This document shows, piece by piece, positions 1 to 11,700 of a stretch of 64,000 nucleotides of DNA (position 1 is the first letter of the stretch; each line of letters starts with the position of its first letter). A model generated the notes under the pieces. The model saw only the letters and a program-made list of their open reading frames with translations, ran no database searches and was not told where the DNA came from. A program made the translations under genes and the position numbers. Origin of the DNA: Phlebotomus papatasi (Eukaryota; Arthropoda; Insecta; Diptera; Psychodidae); contig NC_077224.1 of the NCBI RefSeq assembly GCF_024763615.1, positions 75,216,712 through 75,280,711 of the forward strand, written 5' to 3'.

Positions 1-370
1 CAGCAAACGTTTACATACTACTGTTCACATTGTTGACGATTGAAGTGTCAAGAATATCGAAATTCGAAATGGCGCAATCAGTGCTAAAGCGGCGAGCACA
101 AAAACTTGAACTTACGAATAGGTTTGGCTTCACTTTGGGAGTGGCTTTGTCTCTTCGAAAGGTTATTACTGAACGGAGACAATGAGTATGACATATCGAT
201 ATACAGAAGAGTATAAAAAAGTCATTTTTTAAACACATAAAGTCGGTCACACTCTTACTTACCAAACTGTATAAAACAATTTACAAAAAATATGTCGTTT
301 CATTTTTCTTGATCCGCAGGAAGGATATCAGGCTCCGCACACACTTCGTAATTCTAACACTTCGTATTTT

Positions 371-396
371 AGCTGAGATTCTTTACAATCTCAGCT
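371..396. repeat. Short perfect hairpin
   Basis: Arms AGCTGAGATT and AATCTCAGCT flank a six-base spacer (ctttac). The left-arm sequence, including the spacer, recurs at 1441-1456 at the edge of the large palindrome, so this is probably a deleted remnant of that palindromic element. Confidence 0.6.
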
Positions 397-510
397 TTTT
401 TGTTCCTAGGTGAAATACGACCTCGTCAGATCGGGCCCAAATTTTGGATTTATACGTTTTAACACTCATAGATCATGAATATAATATGTGCCAAAAATCG
501 ATTTTCGTGG

Positions 511-541
511 ACGTCCGTCCCGTCCGTCCCGTCCGTCCCGT
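511..541. repeat. Short CCCGT-type tandem repeat
   Basis: Three to four head-to-tail units of about eight bases (cgtccgtc type) form a small GC-rich tract in AT-rich surroundings. No function is evident. Confidence 0.6.
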
Positions 542-739
542 AGTACAAACGCTTCTGGAGAGAGAACGGAAAGAGATATCGACAAGCGGTTTTCGGCAAA
601 GGTTAAATATCGATAGGTGGCTAGAAGTTGGTGATATCAGACTCGCCCCACACCCCCCACCCCAGCCCCCCCTTCCGTCATTTTGAAACACTCTCAAAAT
701 TTGTTTTCTCAATAATTCAGCCCATATGAAATCGATCGA

Positions 740-1330
740 TCTCAAAATTTAATATGTTATAGCTGGACCTAAGGGCTTTCGATTAATATCAAACTTAAGG
801 TCCCCTGACTCCCCTGACCCTATCTATAAAGGCTCAAAAATTGAACTTTCAAATGGCCATATCTCCGGTTGTAATTATCGGAATTCGAAAACTTTTGATG
901 TTTTGGAAATGTCTCGTGGAGTACTATAGCCCTTATGACACCCCAATTTCATCCGATTTAATCGAAGGTTCGATTAATAGAAAAATCGAAGGTTCAATTA
1001 ATCGAAATATCGATTTTCGATTAATCGATCTCAAATATTTCGAAAACTAGACAATGCTTCTTCTTTAAATTTTAGTATGTTGTAGCTGAAGTCGAGACCT
1101 TTCCAACGGTGGTTCGCACTCCTCCCTCAATGTTCCCTAACCCTAGCTATAATCGAAAATGTCTCGACCGGACTGCATTTTTGGTGCTTATGAAGGGATT
1201 TCGATGAAATTTTAGCATATACTGTATCTGAAAACGAGATCTTTCTAACGATGGGTCCCATCCGTCTCTACCCCAACCCACTGTACCCCGACCCTTACTA
1301 TACTCATATGAACCGGACTCTATCTCTAAT
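740..1330. repeat. Diverged tandem repeat of about 160 bases per unit
   Basis: Several degenerate copies follow one another. Each has a phrase like 'tatgtt(a/g)tagctg', then 'gacctttc', then a pyrimidine-rich phrase ending in 'gaccctatctata', 'aaccctagctata' or 'gacccttactata'. The clearest copies are near 748-830, 1075-1155 and 1215-1305, with a weaker one near 880-950. It looks like an old satellite-like or transposon-internal array inside the intron upstream of the ZP gene exons. No coding potential was seen. Confidence 0.5.
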
Positions 1331-1385
1331 GTTTATTAACCGATATCAATGAGGTTTTTTTTTTTGCTTTTATCGGTCTTCCCCA

Positions 1386-1748
1386 CTCAGACTATTTAAA
1401 ATAGAAAATGACCAGTGATAAGCCCAGATAAGCTTATGGTAGCTGAGATTCTTTACAGGTGACCTCGGAATGCGTGCAACTCGGAATGCGTGAAAGTTCG
1501 ATTGTGAGTTGAATTTTGGGGGTAAAGAATCGCGTCGAATAAACTGTTTTTGTCGGTCGAAATGGATAAAATTGGTTCAACGCGATTTTTACCCCCAAAA
1601 TTCAACTCACAATCAAATTTTCACGCATTCCGATTTCCAAGCACCCCGAGTTGCACGCATTTTGAGGTCACCTGTAAAAAATCTCAGCCACCATAAGCTT
1701 ATCTGGGCTTATCACTAGTCATTTCCCATATTTTCTTAATAAGTCTGA
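1386..1748. mobile_element. Large palindromic (foldback) MITE-like element
   Basis: The left arm (about 1386-1540) and right arm (about 1590-1748) are inverted copies of each other. Both hold GATAAGCCCAGATAAGCTTA, then the gctgagatt and caggtgacct phrases, and a stretch around TGAGTTGAATTTTGGGGGTA. The spacer is about 40 bases. No transposase is present, so it is non-autonomous. It lies in an intron of the ZP gene. Confidence 0.75.
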
Positions 1749-1749
1749 C

Positions 1750-1881
1750 CTTTTCAATAAATATGTGGCTTGAGTCTAGCTATTAAAATGTTGCTAGATA
1801 CGATTCATTAAAGAAATTTGGAAAAAAAAATATGAAGTGTTTGTAATCAGAGTATGTACGAAGTCTGAAAACCATCCCCTA
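1750..1881. mobile_element. Truncated copy of a TA-GGGGAAGG MITE family (right end)
   Basis: The phrases 'gctattaaaat', 'ttcattaaagaaattt', 'atgaagtgtt' and the terminal 'gaagtctgaaaaccatccccta' match the right half of the intact copy at 44845-45050. A possible matching left end (ggaaggatatcaggctccgcacac) lies far away at about 319-345, so the copy may have been split by later insertions. Confidence 0.55.
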
Positions 1882-2008
1882 TGATTGAGTTTTGCATCAA
1901 AAATGTCAAAAATGTGAACTGGTCACACAAAAAAAATCTTCCCCATCAATCACAATTTTACACTCCCAGAATGACTAATGTTAATTGTCAAATAAATTTT
2001 TTTTCTAG

Positions 2009-2759
2009 CAATTTACGGTGGCTTCGCACGTGGCTGTGTGGCCAAGACGATGGAGGAGAATGTTGAGAATGAATATATTGTGACAGATGATGATGGATGT
2101 GCCACTGATCCCAGTATCTTTGGCGAATGGGAGTACAATTCGGAGACAAATAGTCTTCTAGCCAGTTTCAATGCTTTCAAATTCCCCTCAAGTGACAATA
2201 TACGCTTCCAATGTAACATTCGTGTCTGCTTTGGACGATGTCAACCGGTCAATTGTCGTGGCTATGATGCCTTTGGCAAGCGCAGGAGACGTCGTCAGAT
2301 TGAAGATACGAATGTAAATAGGACAAATACTGCCCTCGCTGGAAGTAATTTCGGCCTTGAGGGTCAGTTGCGTGAAGAGATTGTCATTCAGTCGAATGCC
2401 ATTCTTACATTTGAGCGGAAGGAAGAGCGATTGGGTGATTCTAGCAATAGTAAGTTGATGAGGGGATTTTGGGGGGAGGGTTGTGGGATTTGATTTTAAT
2501 GGGGATTTGTCTTGTAGTTTCTCCTGCGGCTCAGCGTGTGGAGGATATTTGTGTGTCAATGGTGGGTTTGATCATTGCACTGGTCATTACGGCCCTTCTG
2601 GCACTTGTGGCTGTTGCTGTGGCTGTTTCGTGTTGGTTGATGGCCTATCGGCGTCAGCCAAAGACAACGGGTCCATTGCCACATCCACCAGAATTTCCCA
2701 ATCCACTATTTGCCAATCCTGAAACTGTACCAGAACCAGCTCCTGACTATTTATCATAA
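2009..2759 (+). CDS. ZP-domain transmembrane protein, C-terminal exons (5' exons outside window)
   Basis: The last two coding exons are 2009-2449 and 2518-2759, with a 68-base intron (2450-2517; GTAAGT donor, TTGTAG acceptor). The phases fit: exon one ends with one base of a codon that the next exon completes. A pyrimidine-rich TTCTAG acceptor precedes 2009. The first part is the cysteine-rich second half of a zona pellucida module (conserved spacing RGC, DGC, FQC, CFGRC, VNC). It is followed by a five-arginine furin-like site, a linker, a strongly hydrophobic segment of about 27 residues (LIIALVITALLALVAVA) and a short proline-rich cytoplasmic tail ending PAPDYLS. This architecture is typical of insect cuticulin-like ZP proteins (dusky, miniature and relatives), apical membrane proteins that link epidermis to cuticle and are cleaved before the transmembrane helix. 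Which paralogue it is cannot be told without the N-terminal half. Confidence 0.85.
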
Positions 2760-4888
2760 GCCCTAAGGGAGTGGTCAGAGAGAGAGGATTGAGTCCTCTT
2801 GATTGTCCTGACGGGTGACATTCCAAAATGTATAGAATGTATAGAAAAGAATGATTTAGCAATTTATTGAAGAAAAAGAAAAGAAAAAAAGAAAAGATTG
2901 AACAAGAAGTGTTCAAGAAAACGATAAAAAAAATTAGTTGATAAGATAACAAGGAACACGGTAAACTCTGTGGAAAGTGGATAAATGAGTCATGAGGACG
3001 ATTTAAAAAGAAAATTACTACAAAACTGCCAAAGGAATAAGAGAAAAAAAGCGTCTGAAGAGTGGATAATTCTGCAAAATCATTCATGGAGTGAACTGTG
3101 TTCCTCATCATCTCCTCCGTTAACCGAAAAAAAAACAATCAAGTCTATGTAGTATCTCTTCACGCTGTTTAGTTTACAAAAGAAAAACAACAAAAAGTGG
3201 TGAAGGCTTCTTCAAACTCTTGAGAAACTGCCCGCTCTACGATAGAAGGAAGGATGATAGGATACTAAGCACTGTGAACTACTTCATCCTCAAAAGGTAG
3301 TTTAAACTTCACTCTTTCTTCATTCTTTTTCATTTCTATATTTCTCAAATGACTTTTCGACGGTTTCTGGAGGATTTGAATAAAAAAAGAACTATATTTA
3401 GTTTTTAATAATTATTTTATATAAATGAAGAAAAAAATGATTAAGAAAATCAACGAAAAAAAAGGAGAAATCGCAACTAAGTTACGAAATAACCGAAGGA
3501 GATATCCAGCTGAAAGATAAGTAATAACTCGCTACTAAATCGCTAATAAAAGACGTACTATAACGTTAATAATTTTGTAGTCATCAGTGAAAATGAACTG
3601 TATAATAATTTAAATAATGAAAAAAAGAAATAATAAAAAGAATAAAAAAAAAATAGACGAAGTCTTCGAAGAAGGATATTCGAAGATATTTTTGAAGGAA
3701 TGTTTTAATGAGACAAAGAGAGAAAGAAATATTTGTTATACATTTTGTAAATGATTGTCTGTGGTGATTTTTTTTCCTGTGTGTATTATTTAACAAAAAA
3801 AAATATTTTTATTATTGTATTTTATGGGAGAAAGCAAATTTTGCAACAAAAAAAATGAGAGGAGGATAATTTTATTGTTTCGCGAGAGATCGAAAGTGGA
3901 TAAAAAGTGGCTCGTCTCGAGTTGACGAGGCTGGCAAAAGCCTAAGCCTCAGTGGAAATACAAAAAAAAATCCGCATTTTTGTGTAGAAAAGAAGAAGAA
4001 GAGAAAAATCCTAAGGATGAGTGTAGAATTTTGCTCGGTACTGTTGCAATTCACCAAAAAAATAAAAGGAATTCCTCTCCAAAACCCCGATAGGGAGGAT
4101 CCTTTGCTAAGTGCAGCGCATAAAATGCTTCAATGCAGCGAACCTTGACAGCATTTAGCGATGTACTTTGCCCTTTTTTTGTATAGTCCCCGTGGACACA
4201 AAGATCTTCGATCCCCCCAAAAAGAAAAACGAATCATCACTACTGAGATTCTATTCTCACGACAGGAAGATGTGTGTATAGTCAATAATTTTAAATATTA
4301 TAATTTATTTGTAATATTACAAATTTGTATATGTATTTTTTTTTAATTTTGTTAAAAGTTTTCTTCTTAAGAGGGATTTTTTTTCCGAAAGAACGCGCAG
4401 AAAAACAACGCACAACGTTTTTTCATCCCCTATTTTTGTCTCTCAGTAATTTATAAGTCTCTTTTTTTTTGTTTTATGTCAATTTGAACGATCCTACACT
4501 TTTTATACAACTTTCACTCCTCTCAAAAAGTGTTACTTTTTAATAAAAGAATAGAAATATCTCTTTATTGCGCTTAACACAACCGTCCGCCCTGAAGTAA
4601 AGCAAAAGAAAAAAAAGAAGATAAACTCAAGAATGCAATTAACTGTTTTTTTAATTAAAACATTTAAGAAACAAAAAGATATAGTAAAAATAACAACGCA
4701 ATACTCGAAATTAATTGTTCACGGTTGGAGTTCTGTGTATAATATTTATGAACACAATATTTCTTACCAAAATGTATTATTAAATGCAGAACTCAACACA
4801 TGAGATATAAAAGATGAAAATGCAAACAATATTATTGTCTGTATTATGCAATTGTAATTTAATAACGTGAAATTTATTTTCAAATAAA
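2760..4888 (+). other. Probable long 3' UTR of the ZP gene
   Basis: No coding sequence is seen after the stop at 2757-2759. The stretch is A-rich with many poly-A and poly-T runs. AATAAA hexamers occur at 4542-4547 and 4883-4888, among others. Any could be the polyadenylation signal; the UTR length is therefore uncertain. Confidence 0.4.
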
Positions 4889-5071
4889 AACTAATCTAAT
4901 ACGTGATGAAGTTTCACTATCTAGATTCCCTGAAGGTTCTTCGAGGTTATGGCACGAATATTGTCGCAAAATTTTCTACTTATAGAGAATTTGTTAGCTC
5001 ACGTTCTATCCAACAAGATTTTATATAAGACTGCAGCAGTTTGTTAAGTATTTTGGTAAAAATAGTAGAGG

Positions 5072-5239
5072 GAGGTGGGGTTACACAGATAAATAATTTT
5101 TCTCATATTTCGAAAGGGAGCTGGGTCCTACAATTATTTTGTTCCGTAATTTTTTGGAGAGGTAAATGACATTATGTTAAAACCCAGTTTCCTTAAAGAA
5201 TATGAGAAAAAATGTATATCAAGGTAGCCCCACAGCTCA
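5072..5239. mobile_element. MITE-like inverted repeat
   Basis: The left end (AGGTGGGGTTACACAGATAA, then TTTTTCTCATATT and aaaggga-gctgggt) is repeated in inverted form at the right end (aaacccagtttccttaaag, aatatgagaaaaaa, ggtagccccac). It has no coding content. Confidence 0.6.
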
Positions 5240-5407
5240 AAGTAGCACCACTATACCTAAGTCGACTTTGAGCCAAATTTCATTAAGATCGGTTAAGTCG
5301 TTTTCAAGAAATAAAATATTAAATTTGTGAATTTTCAGAGGGATATCTTTAGTTTTCCAAGGACTGCCCGTTCTTTTTACTTGGGTTTCGGTAATTTTTA
5401 AAACATA

Positions 5408-6478
5408 TAGGGGAGACCGGGGTACAATTAGGCATACAATGTACAATAGAAGTAGATAGTGGATTTTTCTCATTTTAACCGCTTATCCCTATTGGGGTCG
5501 CGGGCCCATGACACCCAAATTAGCAGCCCACGCCTGTCGGTCCTCCGCCACTTCAGGAAGATGTTCGAGTTCGATCCCAAGGCGCTCCCATGCAAGATCC
5601 TGAATTTGATTCAGCCACCTTGTCCTAGGCCTGCCTCGAGGTCGAGGTCCCCTCACAATGGCTTACATAGCTTTTGTGGGGAATATTCCTTCATTCATGC
5701 GTTGAACATGTCCATACCATCGAATGTTGTGATCTCTCGACCCGAAGAAGCAGCTCCTCGGCTCTTAGTTCCTCACGAATGGCTACATTCCTCACTCGAT
5801 CTCAATGAGTGATTCCCTTAACCGCCCGAAGGTACCTCATCTCGGCAGCTTGCACTCGCGATCTTACCCTTTCGGTCATTACCCAAATTTTGGATTTTTC
5901 TCTTTTCCATTAAAATGTACATTGAGCAAAGAATTTTTTAATGAAAGCAGGAACACATCCCCATATTCCCAGAAATATTTTTAAGTCTGATCCTGTTATC
6001 CTACAATTCAGAAGCATTTTTATAAAATGGGTATAAAAATGTAATTTTAATGTTAGAGTTTTAGGCCCAGCATTTGGTTTCCTAAGTTGTTAGTCAAAAT
6101 CTCATAGTTGTACTTTGTTTCTGATTTAATAAAATTAATTAAAATATATTTTTCACTTTGATAATAATTATCTCCTTTTCTAAATAGGATGATAAACACT
6201 GAAACAGCCCTCGAGGCACTTGTAGTCACTCTTCCGTGGCGGGCTAAAACTGTTAATGATTTTTCACTAATACATGGATAATTGTTAGATGAAAAAGTAC
6301 TATTGATATTCCAAGCAATATTGCCATTCGGATGAACAATTTGTGAAATAGATTTTTTCAAGATATTTGTTTCAATTTTGCTGCAATTACAATAATTTCA
6401 TTAAAAAGTCGGCTAAAGCCTTTTTCATGCGCGAAAAAAAGCCTCATTTGTTGGCTAAAAGTACCCCGGTTTCCCCTA
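5408..6478. mobile_element. TA-GGGGAGA-ended inverted-repeat element, about 1.07 kb
   Basis: It starts TAGGGGAGACCGGGGTAC and ends GTACCCCGGTTTCCCCTA, near-perfect inverted ends with TA on both sides. Similar ends occur at 23161 and 40041. The interior carries a decayed LINE fragment (5470-5884) and otherwise no transposase. It is probably a non-autonomous DNA transposon that received a LINE insertion. Confidence 0.7.
5470..5884 (-). pseudogene. Non-LTR retrotransposon ORF 3' end, decayed
   Basis: On the minus strand the sequence reads, over two frames, as the C-terminal tail of a LINE reverse transcriptase. A segment near 5845 (MTERVRSRVQAAEMRYLR) has a stop shortly after. A frame change then leads to RWYGHVQRM, RPRTRWLNQIQDLAWERLG and EHLPEVAEDRQAW, ending at a stop near 5498. 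This RWxGHV...TRW...DRxxW arrangement is characteristic of insect LINE polyproteins. Stops and a frameshift make it non-functional. A second copy of the same family lies at 28951-29090 on the plus strand. Confidence 0.75.
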
Positions 6479-6577
6479 TTAACACCTGCAAAATAAGTCT
6501 TATCCCAACTGTGAAAAGTTCCCGGGAAGACAGAAGGAATCATACATGGTACTACATTATGACTTATGGCATCCACA

Positions 6578-6676
6578 CATTATGAAAATGTATGTCCATA
6601 TTGAAGAGTTTTCCCTACATAACCGTAGGGAATTTGATTCAATATGTACATAAATTTCTGTAATGTGCAGAGGCCA
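6578..6676. mobile_element. Short hairpin MITE (ATGTCCATATTGAA family)
   Basis: The left phrase 'atgtccatattgaagagttttccctac' and right phrase 'gtagggaatttgattcaatatgtacat' form an inverted repeat of about 100 bases in total. It is the same family as 6770-6893 and 29318-29428. Confidence 0.65.
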
Positions 6677-6769
6677 TTACAGAACTAATCAAAGAAATTT
6701 GTGCAAAGGATATGAAGTCAATCCTATGTATGAATGTCTGGGATAAACTGGCAAGTGGACAGAAAGGCT

Positions 6770-6893
6770 TATGGCCTCTATACACTGGAGAAATTTATGT
6801 CCATATTGAAAGTAAATTACCTACGCTTGTGCAGGAAATACTATTAAATATGGACATAGATTTCTCTAGTGTGCTGAGGCCGCTGAGGCCATT
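6770..6893. mobile_element. Short hairpin MITE (second copy)
   Basis: It begins 'atggcctctatacactggagaaatttatgtccat' and ends 'atggacatagatttctctagtgtgctgagg...gaggccat'. The inverted ends match those at 29318-29428. No coding content. Confidence 0.65.
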
Positions 6894-7434
6894 AGACCTT
6901 TCATGATTTTTGCAACGTTTTTGAAAACGTTGTGGAAGAACTACATCCCATAAGACCGAAATTATTTCAAAAGTTTGGGATTAATATTTATTGCTAAATT
7001 TTACAGGCTAAATATCCGCGAGGATCAGCCTAACCCTAAGTGGAACCTACCCCTTCTTGTTTTAGATTTTGAAATTGGTCTTATAAAATTACATGAAAAC
7101 GAAACTTTTCAGGATTTCTGGTTTTTGACAATTTCAGAACAATTGCAATTATCTACTTAAGTAGCATATGAGCAGCCGTTTCCTATTGATTTAATGATAA
7201 CAATTGTGTACTATCTACCACTAAATGAAGTCAGAAATGATCGTGTAAGAATTGTTTTAAGTTGCATAACTTCGTAAGGAACAGTGTCCCGATAAGCTCT
7301 CTGGTAGACAGTTTCTTACACTGAATGTAGTATATCTAAAACTGCAACTTTGCTAAAAACTGTTCAGTGAGCATACTTAAAACTGTCTTTCACGTAGTTT
7401 CAGAAGTTAGAATTTAATGTTTATTTGTTGGACA
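6894..7434. other. Intergenic stretch without recognised features
   Basis: AT-rich, with no ORF resembling a known protein and no clear inverted repeat. It lies between the convergent 3' ends of the ZP gene and ine. Confidence 0.5.
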
Positions 7435-7985
7435 TACACTGAGAAAAAAACGGGGGTGCGATTAACTTTTTTTCCTCATAACTTTAACACTTTTTAGGTG
7501 TAAAAATATATGAATATTTTCTAATGTTAATTTTACACCTTTCTAAGCAGGGGGGTGACATTAGCTCTGAAAAATTCGACCAGTTTTAGTGTAAATTTTG
7601 TCCTGTTTTCGTACACATTTCACGAGATACCTCCGAAACTACGTAGGTTGCCAATTTAAGGTTTTCAGTTGCCCATTCCATATTAAATTGGCTTTTATTT
7701 TGTATTTATATTTTTTGTTAATTCATTCCACAATGACAGAAAACACCGAATGAAATCCAAAGTTTTTTCGGCACGCTAGAAACACATGGGAAACATAGGA
7801 AACGTCATGCCCCTGTTTCTAAGGGTAAAAGTAACATGAAAAGTGGTAACTTTAATCCCTAATACACCTAAAAATCATAATATTTACACTGATTTTGGAT
7901 AAATACTGCAGGGTAAAATAAATATTTTCGGAATGTTATTTCAACTTTTTCGGATATCTCACAGAAACTGTACCATTTCATCCTG
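7435..7985. mobile_element. CACTGAGAAAAA-ended MITE, long copy
   Basis: The left end TACACTGAGAAAAAAACGGGG and following text ('taactttaacactttttaggtgtaaaa') are the inverse of the right end of the copy at 49554-49812. The right part (aactttaatccctaatacacctaaaaatcataatatttacac ... actttttcgga) matches copies at 10330-10515 and 49554-49812. The middle, about 7560-7800, is extra sequence, so this copy is longer or contains an insert. Confidence 0.65.
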
Positions 7986-8554
7986 AAATTACACAGCAAA
8001 AAAGGACTTCCAAGAATTTTACCATTAAGATATAATCAGTTCCTAACAATAAACTATTAAAATAATTAGGTATCAATGTAATTCATTTATTAATTCCACT
8101 AAACTTAAGTGTTTCTCATAAGATTTTCTAAATTTTGATTTTTTTATCGTCCTTTTTGTAAAATAGTCTCAAAATCCAATTTGATATTAAACTAACTGCA
8201 TTCTTCTCTTATAAGTTGAATACTATTGCCAAACACCAAATATAGAGGTTGTAAATATTCTAATATAGGTTATATGGGCTATTTTCAAGCCAGATATAAG
8301 AGTTAAAAAATTCCTCTTGAGTATCACAGTAATTAAAGGTCCCCAGCAACACCAAAAACCTTGTTAGGTTGAAACCTTGCGACATCATTTAAAGATCAAC
8401 CTAATAATTTGTTTATAATTTTGCACCTCCTTTCTCATTAGACAAGGAAAAGCCCAGAAGATTAAAAAAAAAACCACAGGTAAGTTATTTACAATTTATT
8501 CAATTTGATTGTTCATGATTTTTCGCTTCACTTCTCAAGATAATACTCGCAGCA

Positions 8555-8560
8555 TTTATT
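8555..8560 (-). terminator. Candidate polyadenylation signal of ine
   Basis: An AATAAA hexamer reads on the minus strand about 170 bases downstream of the ine stop codon (8732-8730). It is the first canonical hexamer I see in the 3' direction. Confidence 0.5.
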
Positions 8561-8729
8561 TTTCAACTTCTCAATGTCTTTATATAATCACAACCGTTTT
8601 ACTTTATAATTTGATCTTTTGGATTTTTGCCTCATAGATTCCTACCTCTTGGAAGCAGTGATTTTGACTAAAAATGGTTCTTTTGATCTACTTTTGCACT
8701 CTATTGCCAATTAATCTATTCATCATCTG

Positions 8730-11700
8730 TCAGGTTCTCGTTTCAGTGTGATTTATCCCATTTTCTGGACTTCCAGAAGTACCTGGCATTACTCTGTTGT
8801 TCCCCGGAGGTGGTGGTTGCAAGACAATGGGAATATTAGTTACACCAGGAGCTCCCGGAATGATAGGATGTAGTTCCGCAACAGCCTGATCTTCAGGGAA
8901 ATCATGCTCGCAGTGATGTTCTCCGCAAATCTTGCATTCGTAAATATTGGGTTTAATGGAATTTTTTAATTTCTGCAAAAATGAACAAATAAAGGTAAGA
9001 TCTTTGCAGATTAAATACTGTTACATATTGAAAGATGCTGACCTGTAGGAATGTTTCACCGTTTGCTCGGATGATGTTAACAATTGCATAGGTTGGAATG
9101 CAGATGAGAGATGTCGAGGCAATGGCCCATCCAAGAGCAATGGCCCAATTGGGATAGTTGTACTGACCATTGTGATATGTTGGCTGTTTGTAGTTGATTA
9201 AACTAAACACCCAGAGTGACTGAAAAATTAAAGAAAAAAATTGGAATCACAAAAGCAATTTTATAATGGATTTGAATGGAAAAAAATATCACTTAAAGTT
9301 GTTCGTAAATTATATAGCTTACCAAAAAGTTTCTAAAAGTTTGTAGTGTTCTAGTGAACATTGTTCGTAACATGATCACTAGACGAGCATTTTTTTGTTC
9401 ATTTGCAAACATTTGTTCGTACATTTTTGTATGTCTGACAAAAACTTACGAACAAAGTGATACATTTTACGAAAATTTTTTGTATCTTTACAAATATTTA
9501 CGAACCGATGTTTGTAAGAAAATAAAAAATGCTTGTTAAGTGATAATGTTACGAACAATGTTTGTGAAAAAAGTACAAACATTTGCGAATTTTTTAGTGG
9601 GTTATACGATATACGAGCATTTCGTAAGTGTCCAGTAGGAATTCACAAAAATTTACAAAGAATTTTACGAACTACTTCCTTCTGCGTATACATATATGCA
9701 ATAAATAACTTGGAAAGTATAGGGCAAGTGTGCCAAATTTCGGCATAATTGCAAATAAGCATCGAAGTCCTAAGTTTGAAATGCAATATTTTTAATTCAT
9801 ATTGATATTTCTTGTTAGGGGAAAGCGCGCTACCTTCGGACGACTCAAGCTTCGGACAATTCAATTTTTTCTCTATGTTGCTTATAGATTTTACTCATAG
9901 CTCTTTTCTTAAAATTTGAGGAAATGAACTAGCTATTAAAATATAATATTATATTGGGCCAAATGCATTTATAACACATTGAAAAAAATGATATGTGCGA
10001 AACATAAATCGTCCGAAGGTAGCGCGCTTTCCCCTACTTCCTTTTCGGGAGGTTTTTGTGAAACCTTGAAAACTAGTTTATCACCTTTGTTTTCTTTAAA
10101 TCACTTCCTAAAATATTGAAAAATTAATAAAAATGTGGACATTACTTTGGGTAGTATTTCAGCCACTTTGAGTAAAATTCCGGCCACCTTTTTTCTGACC
10201 ACCTTTTGTGACGGAACGGATAGAAAATTTCAAAACGTCAAGCGGAACGAGTTTAATATTTAGTTTTATAAGTTTATGACCCACAAGCCCTAAGATCTTC
10301 CGTGTAATTCGTCCTGAAGACTTGAAGAGTATTGAAGAGTAACATTTTTTAATGTAAATTTTACACCTTTTTAAGGGTAAAATTAACGTGAAAAAGAGTA
10401 ACTTTAACCCCTAATACACCTAAAAAGCATAATATTTACACCGATTTCGGATCAATACTATAGGGTAAAATAATCATAATGTCATTTTTACTTTTTCGGA
10501 TTTTTCTCAGTGGAGCAACGATACGGTATTAACGTGACGATCCGAGGAACGCTGCCGATCGATGGCGCTCTTCCCTTAGTTAATCTCTGCTAAATCTGCA
10601 GTATTAGTAAAAATCTGGTCATCGTTAGTCTATCTATATTGAATGTTTTTTGGCCAAACATATTTTATTGTGCCTGAACAATCAGAAATAAGGTTTTCAA
10701 TTGGAAATCCTCCAGAATTTCAGTACAACATCTAAAGACTCTTATAAAGCATTATTTCAAAAGGAATATTCCAAACAAAACAATTCAACGTCCGAATTTT
10801 TAAACACCGTTTCGAAGCTTATTGAGCTTTTATGTTGCTTTTTTTTTTAAGAGATTTCACTCGGCCTTTTTTCTGCATTCCCCGAGCTGTAAATGACGAA
10901 TTTGGTGGAAGCCGCGATGCACGAAAAACATTGAAAAAGAAACGAAATAAGCAGATGATATTGAATGAAGAACTTTTGGCGGTTTTTCCGGGCGCATCGA
11001 ACGTTTTTTTGAGAGGGATGAAAGAATGGCACCAATTTCACAGAAAGCTTCTGTAAAAAAGTCGAGAGAGAGAGAGAGGTTTGTCGAAATAAAAAATCCG
11101 TTGAAAGAAGTTGATTAAAACTTTTTCCCACCCTTTTTCAATTTAACAATACAGCGAAATTTATTTCTTCCGGATTGGACGTGGTTTGCACTATTTCCCA
11201 TTTAAATAAATATTTAAAAGCAAAATGAATTCATTGACTATTCGAAGATTAAATATATAATTTTAATTAATTTATTTGCTTGGCCGAAATTACACTCAAT
11301 GTGGCCGAAATTAGATGTTGGTCGAAATTTGGCACACTTACCCTATTAGAGCTATGGATAAATTGCGAAATTGCAATATCTTTTGGGTTTTCTTGCTTTC
11401 TAATTATCCATTCGCTTTTAGACTTTGGTTATCCCTGATTCTGGGACCGAATGCCTTTGTATACTTGGAAATAAAAGTTTTGTCAAATGAGAAAAGCTTG
11501 TCCAAAGGGTATTCTTCCATACAGAATATGATAAATTGATAAGAACATCCTTTTGACAAAATCCATTTGTCCGCTTAGCAAAACTTATAATCCTTTATCA
11601 CAGTCATTTTAATAGAAATGGGGATACGGACAGAAAATTTTCAAGTAATGTAGGCCACCTATCCCTGAGTATTCCCAAGTAATCGTGAGATTTATGCAAA

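Larger units (their letters stand above)
9720..11345. mobile_element. TA-GGGCAAGTGTGCC-ended element, about 1.6 kb, with nested insertions
   Basis: The left end TAGGGCAAGTGTGCCAAATT and right end AATTTGGCACACTTACCCTA are inverted. Two other elements lie inside (9816-10036 and 10330-10515). The right part has repeated 'ggccgaaatta' phrases. A solo right end of the same family is at 14868-14902. No transposase was recognised. Confidence 0.65.

Noticed and set aside
69..185. 38-codon plus-strand ORF starting at an ATG
   Set aside because: Short, no domain, no splice context; could be chance or part of a repeat.
511..541. CRISPR-like short repeats
   Set aside because: Units are contiguous without spacers and the genome is eukaryotic.
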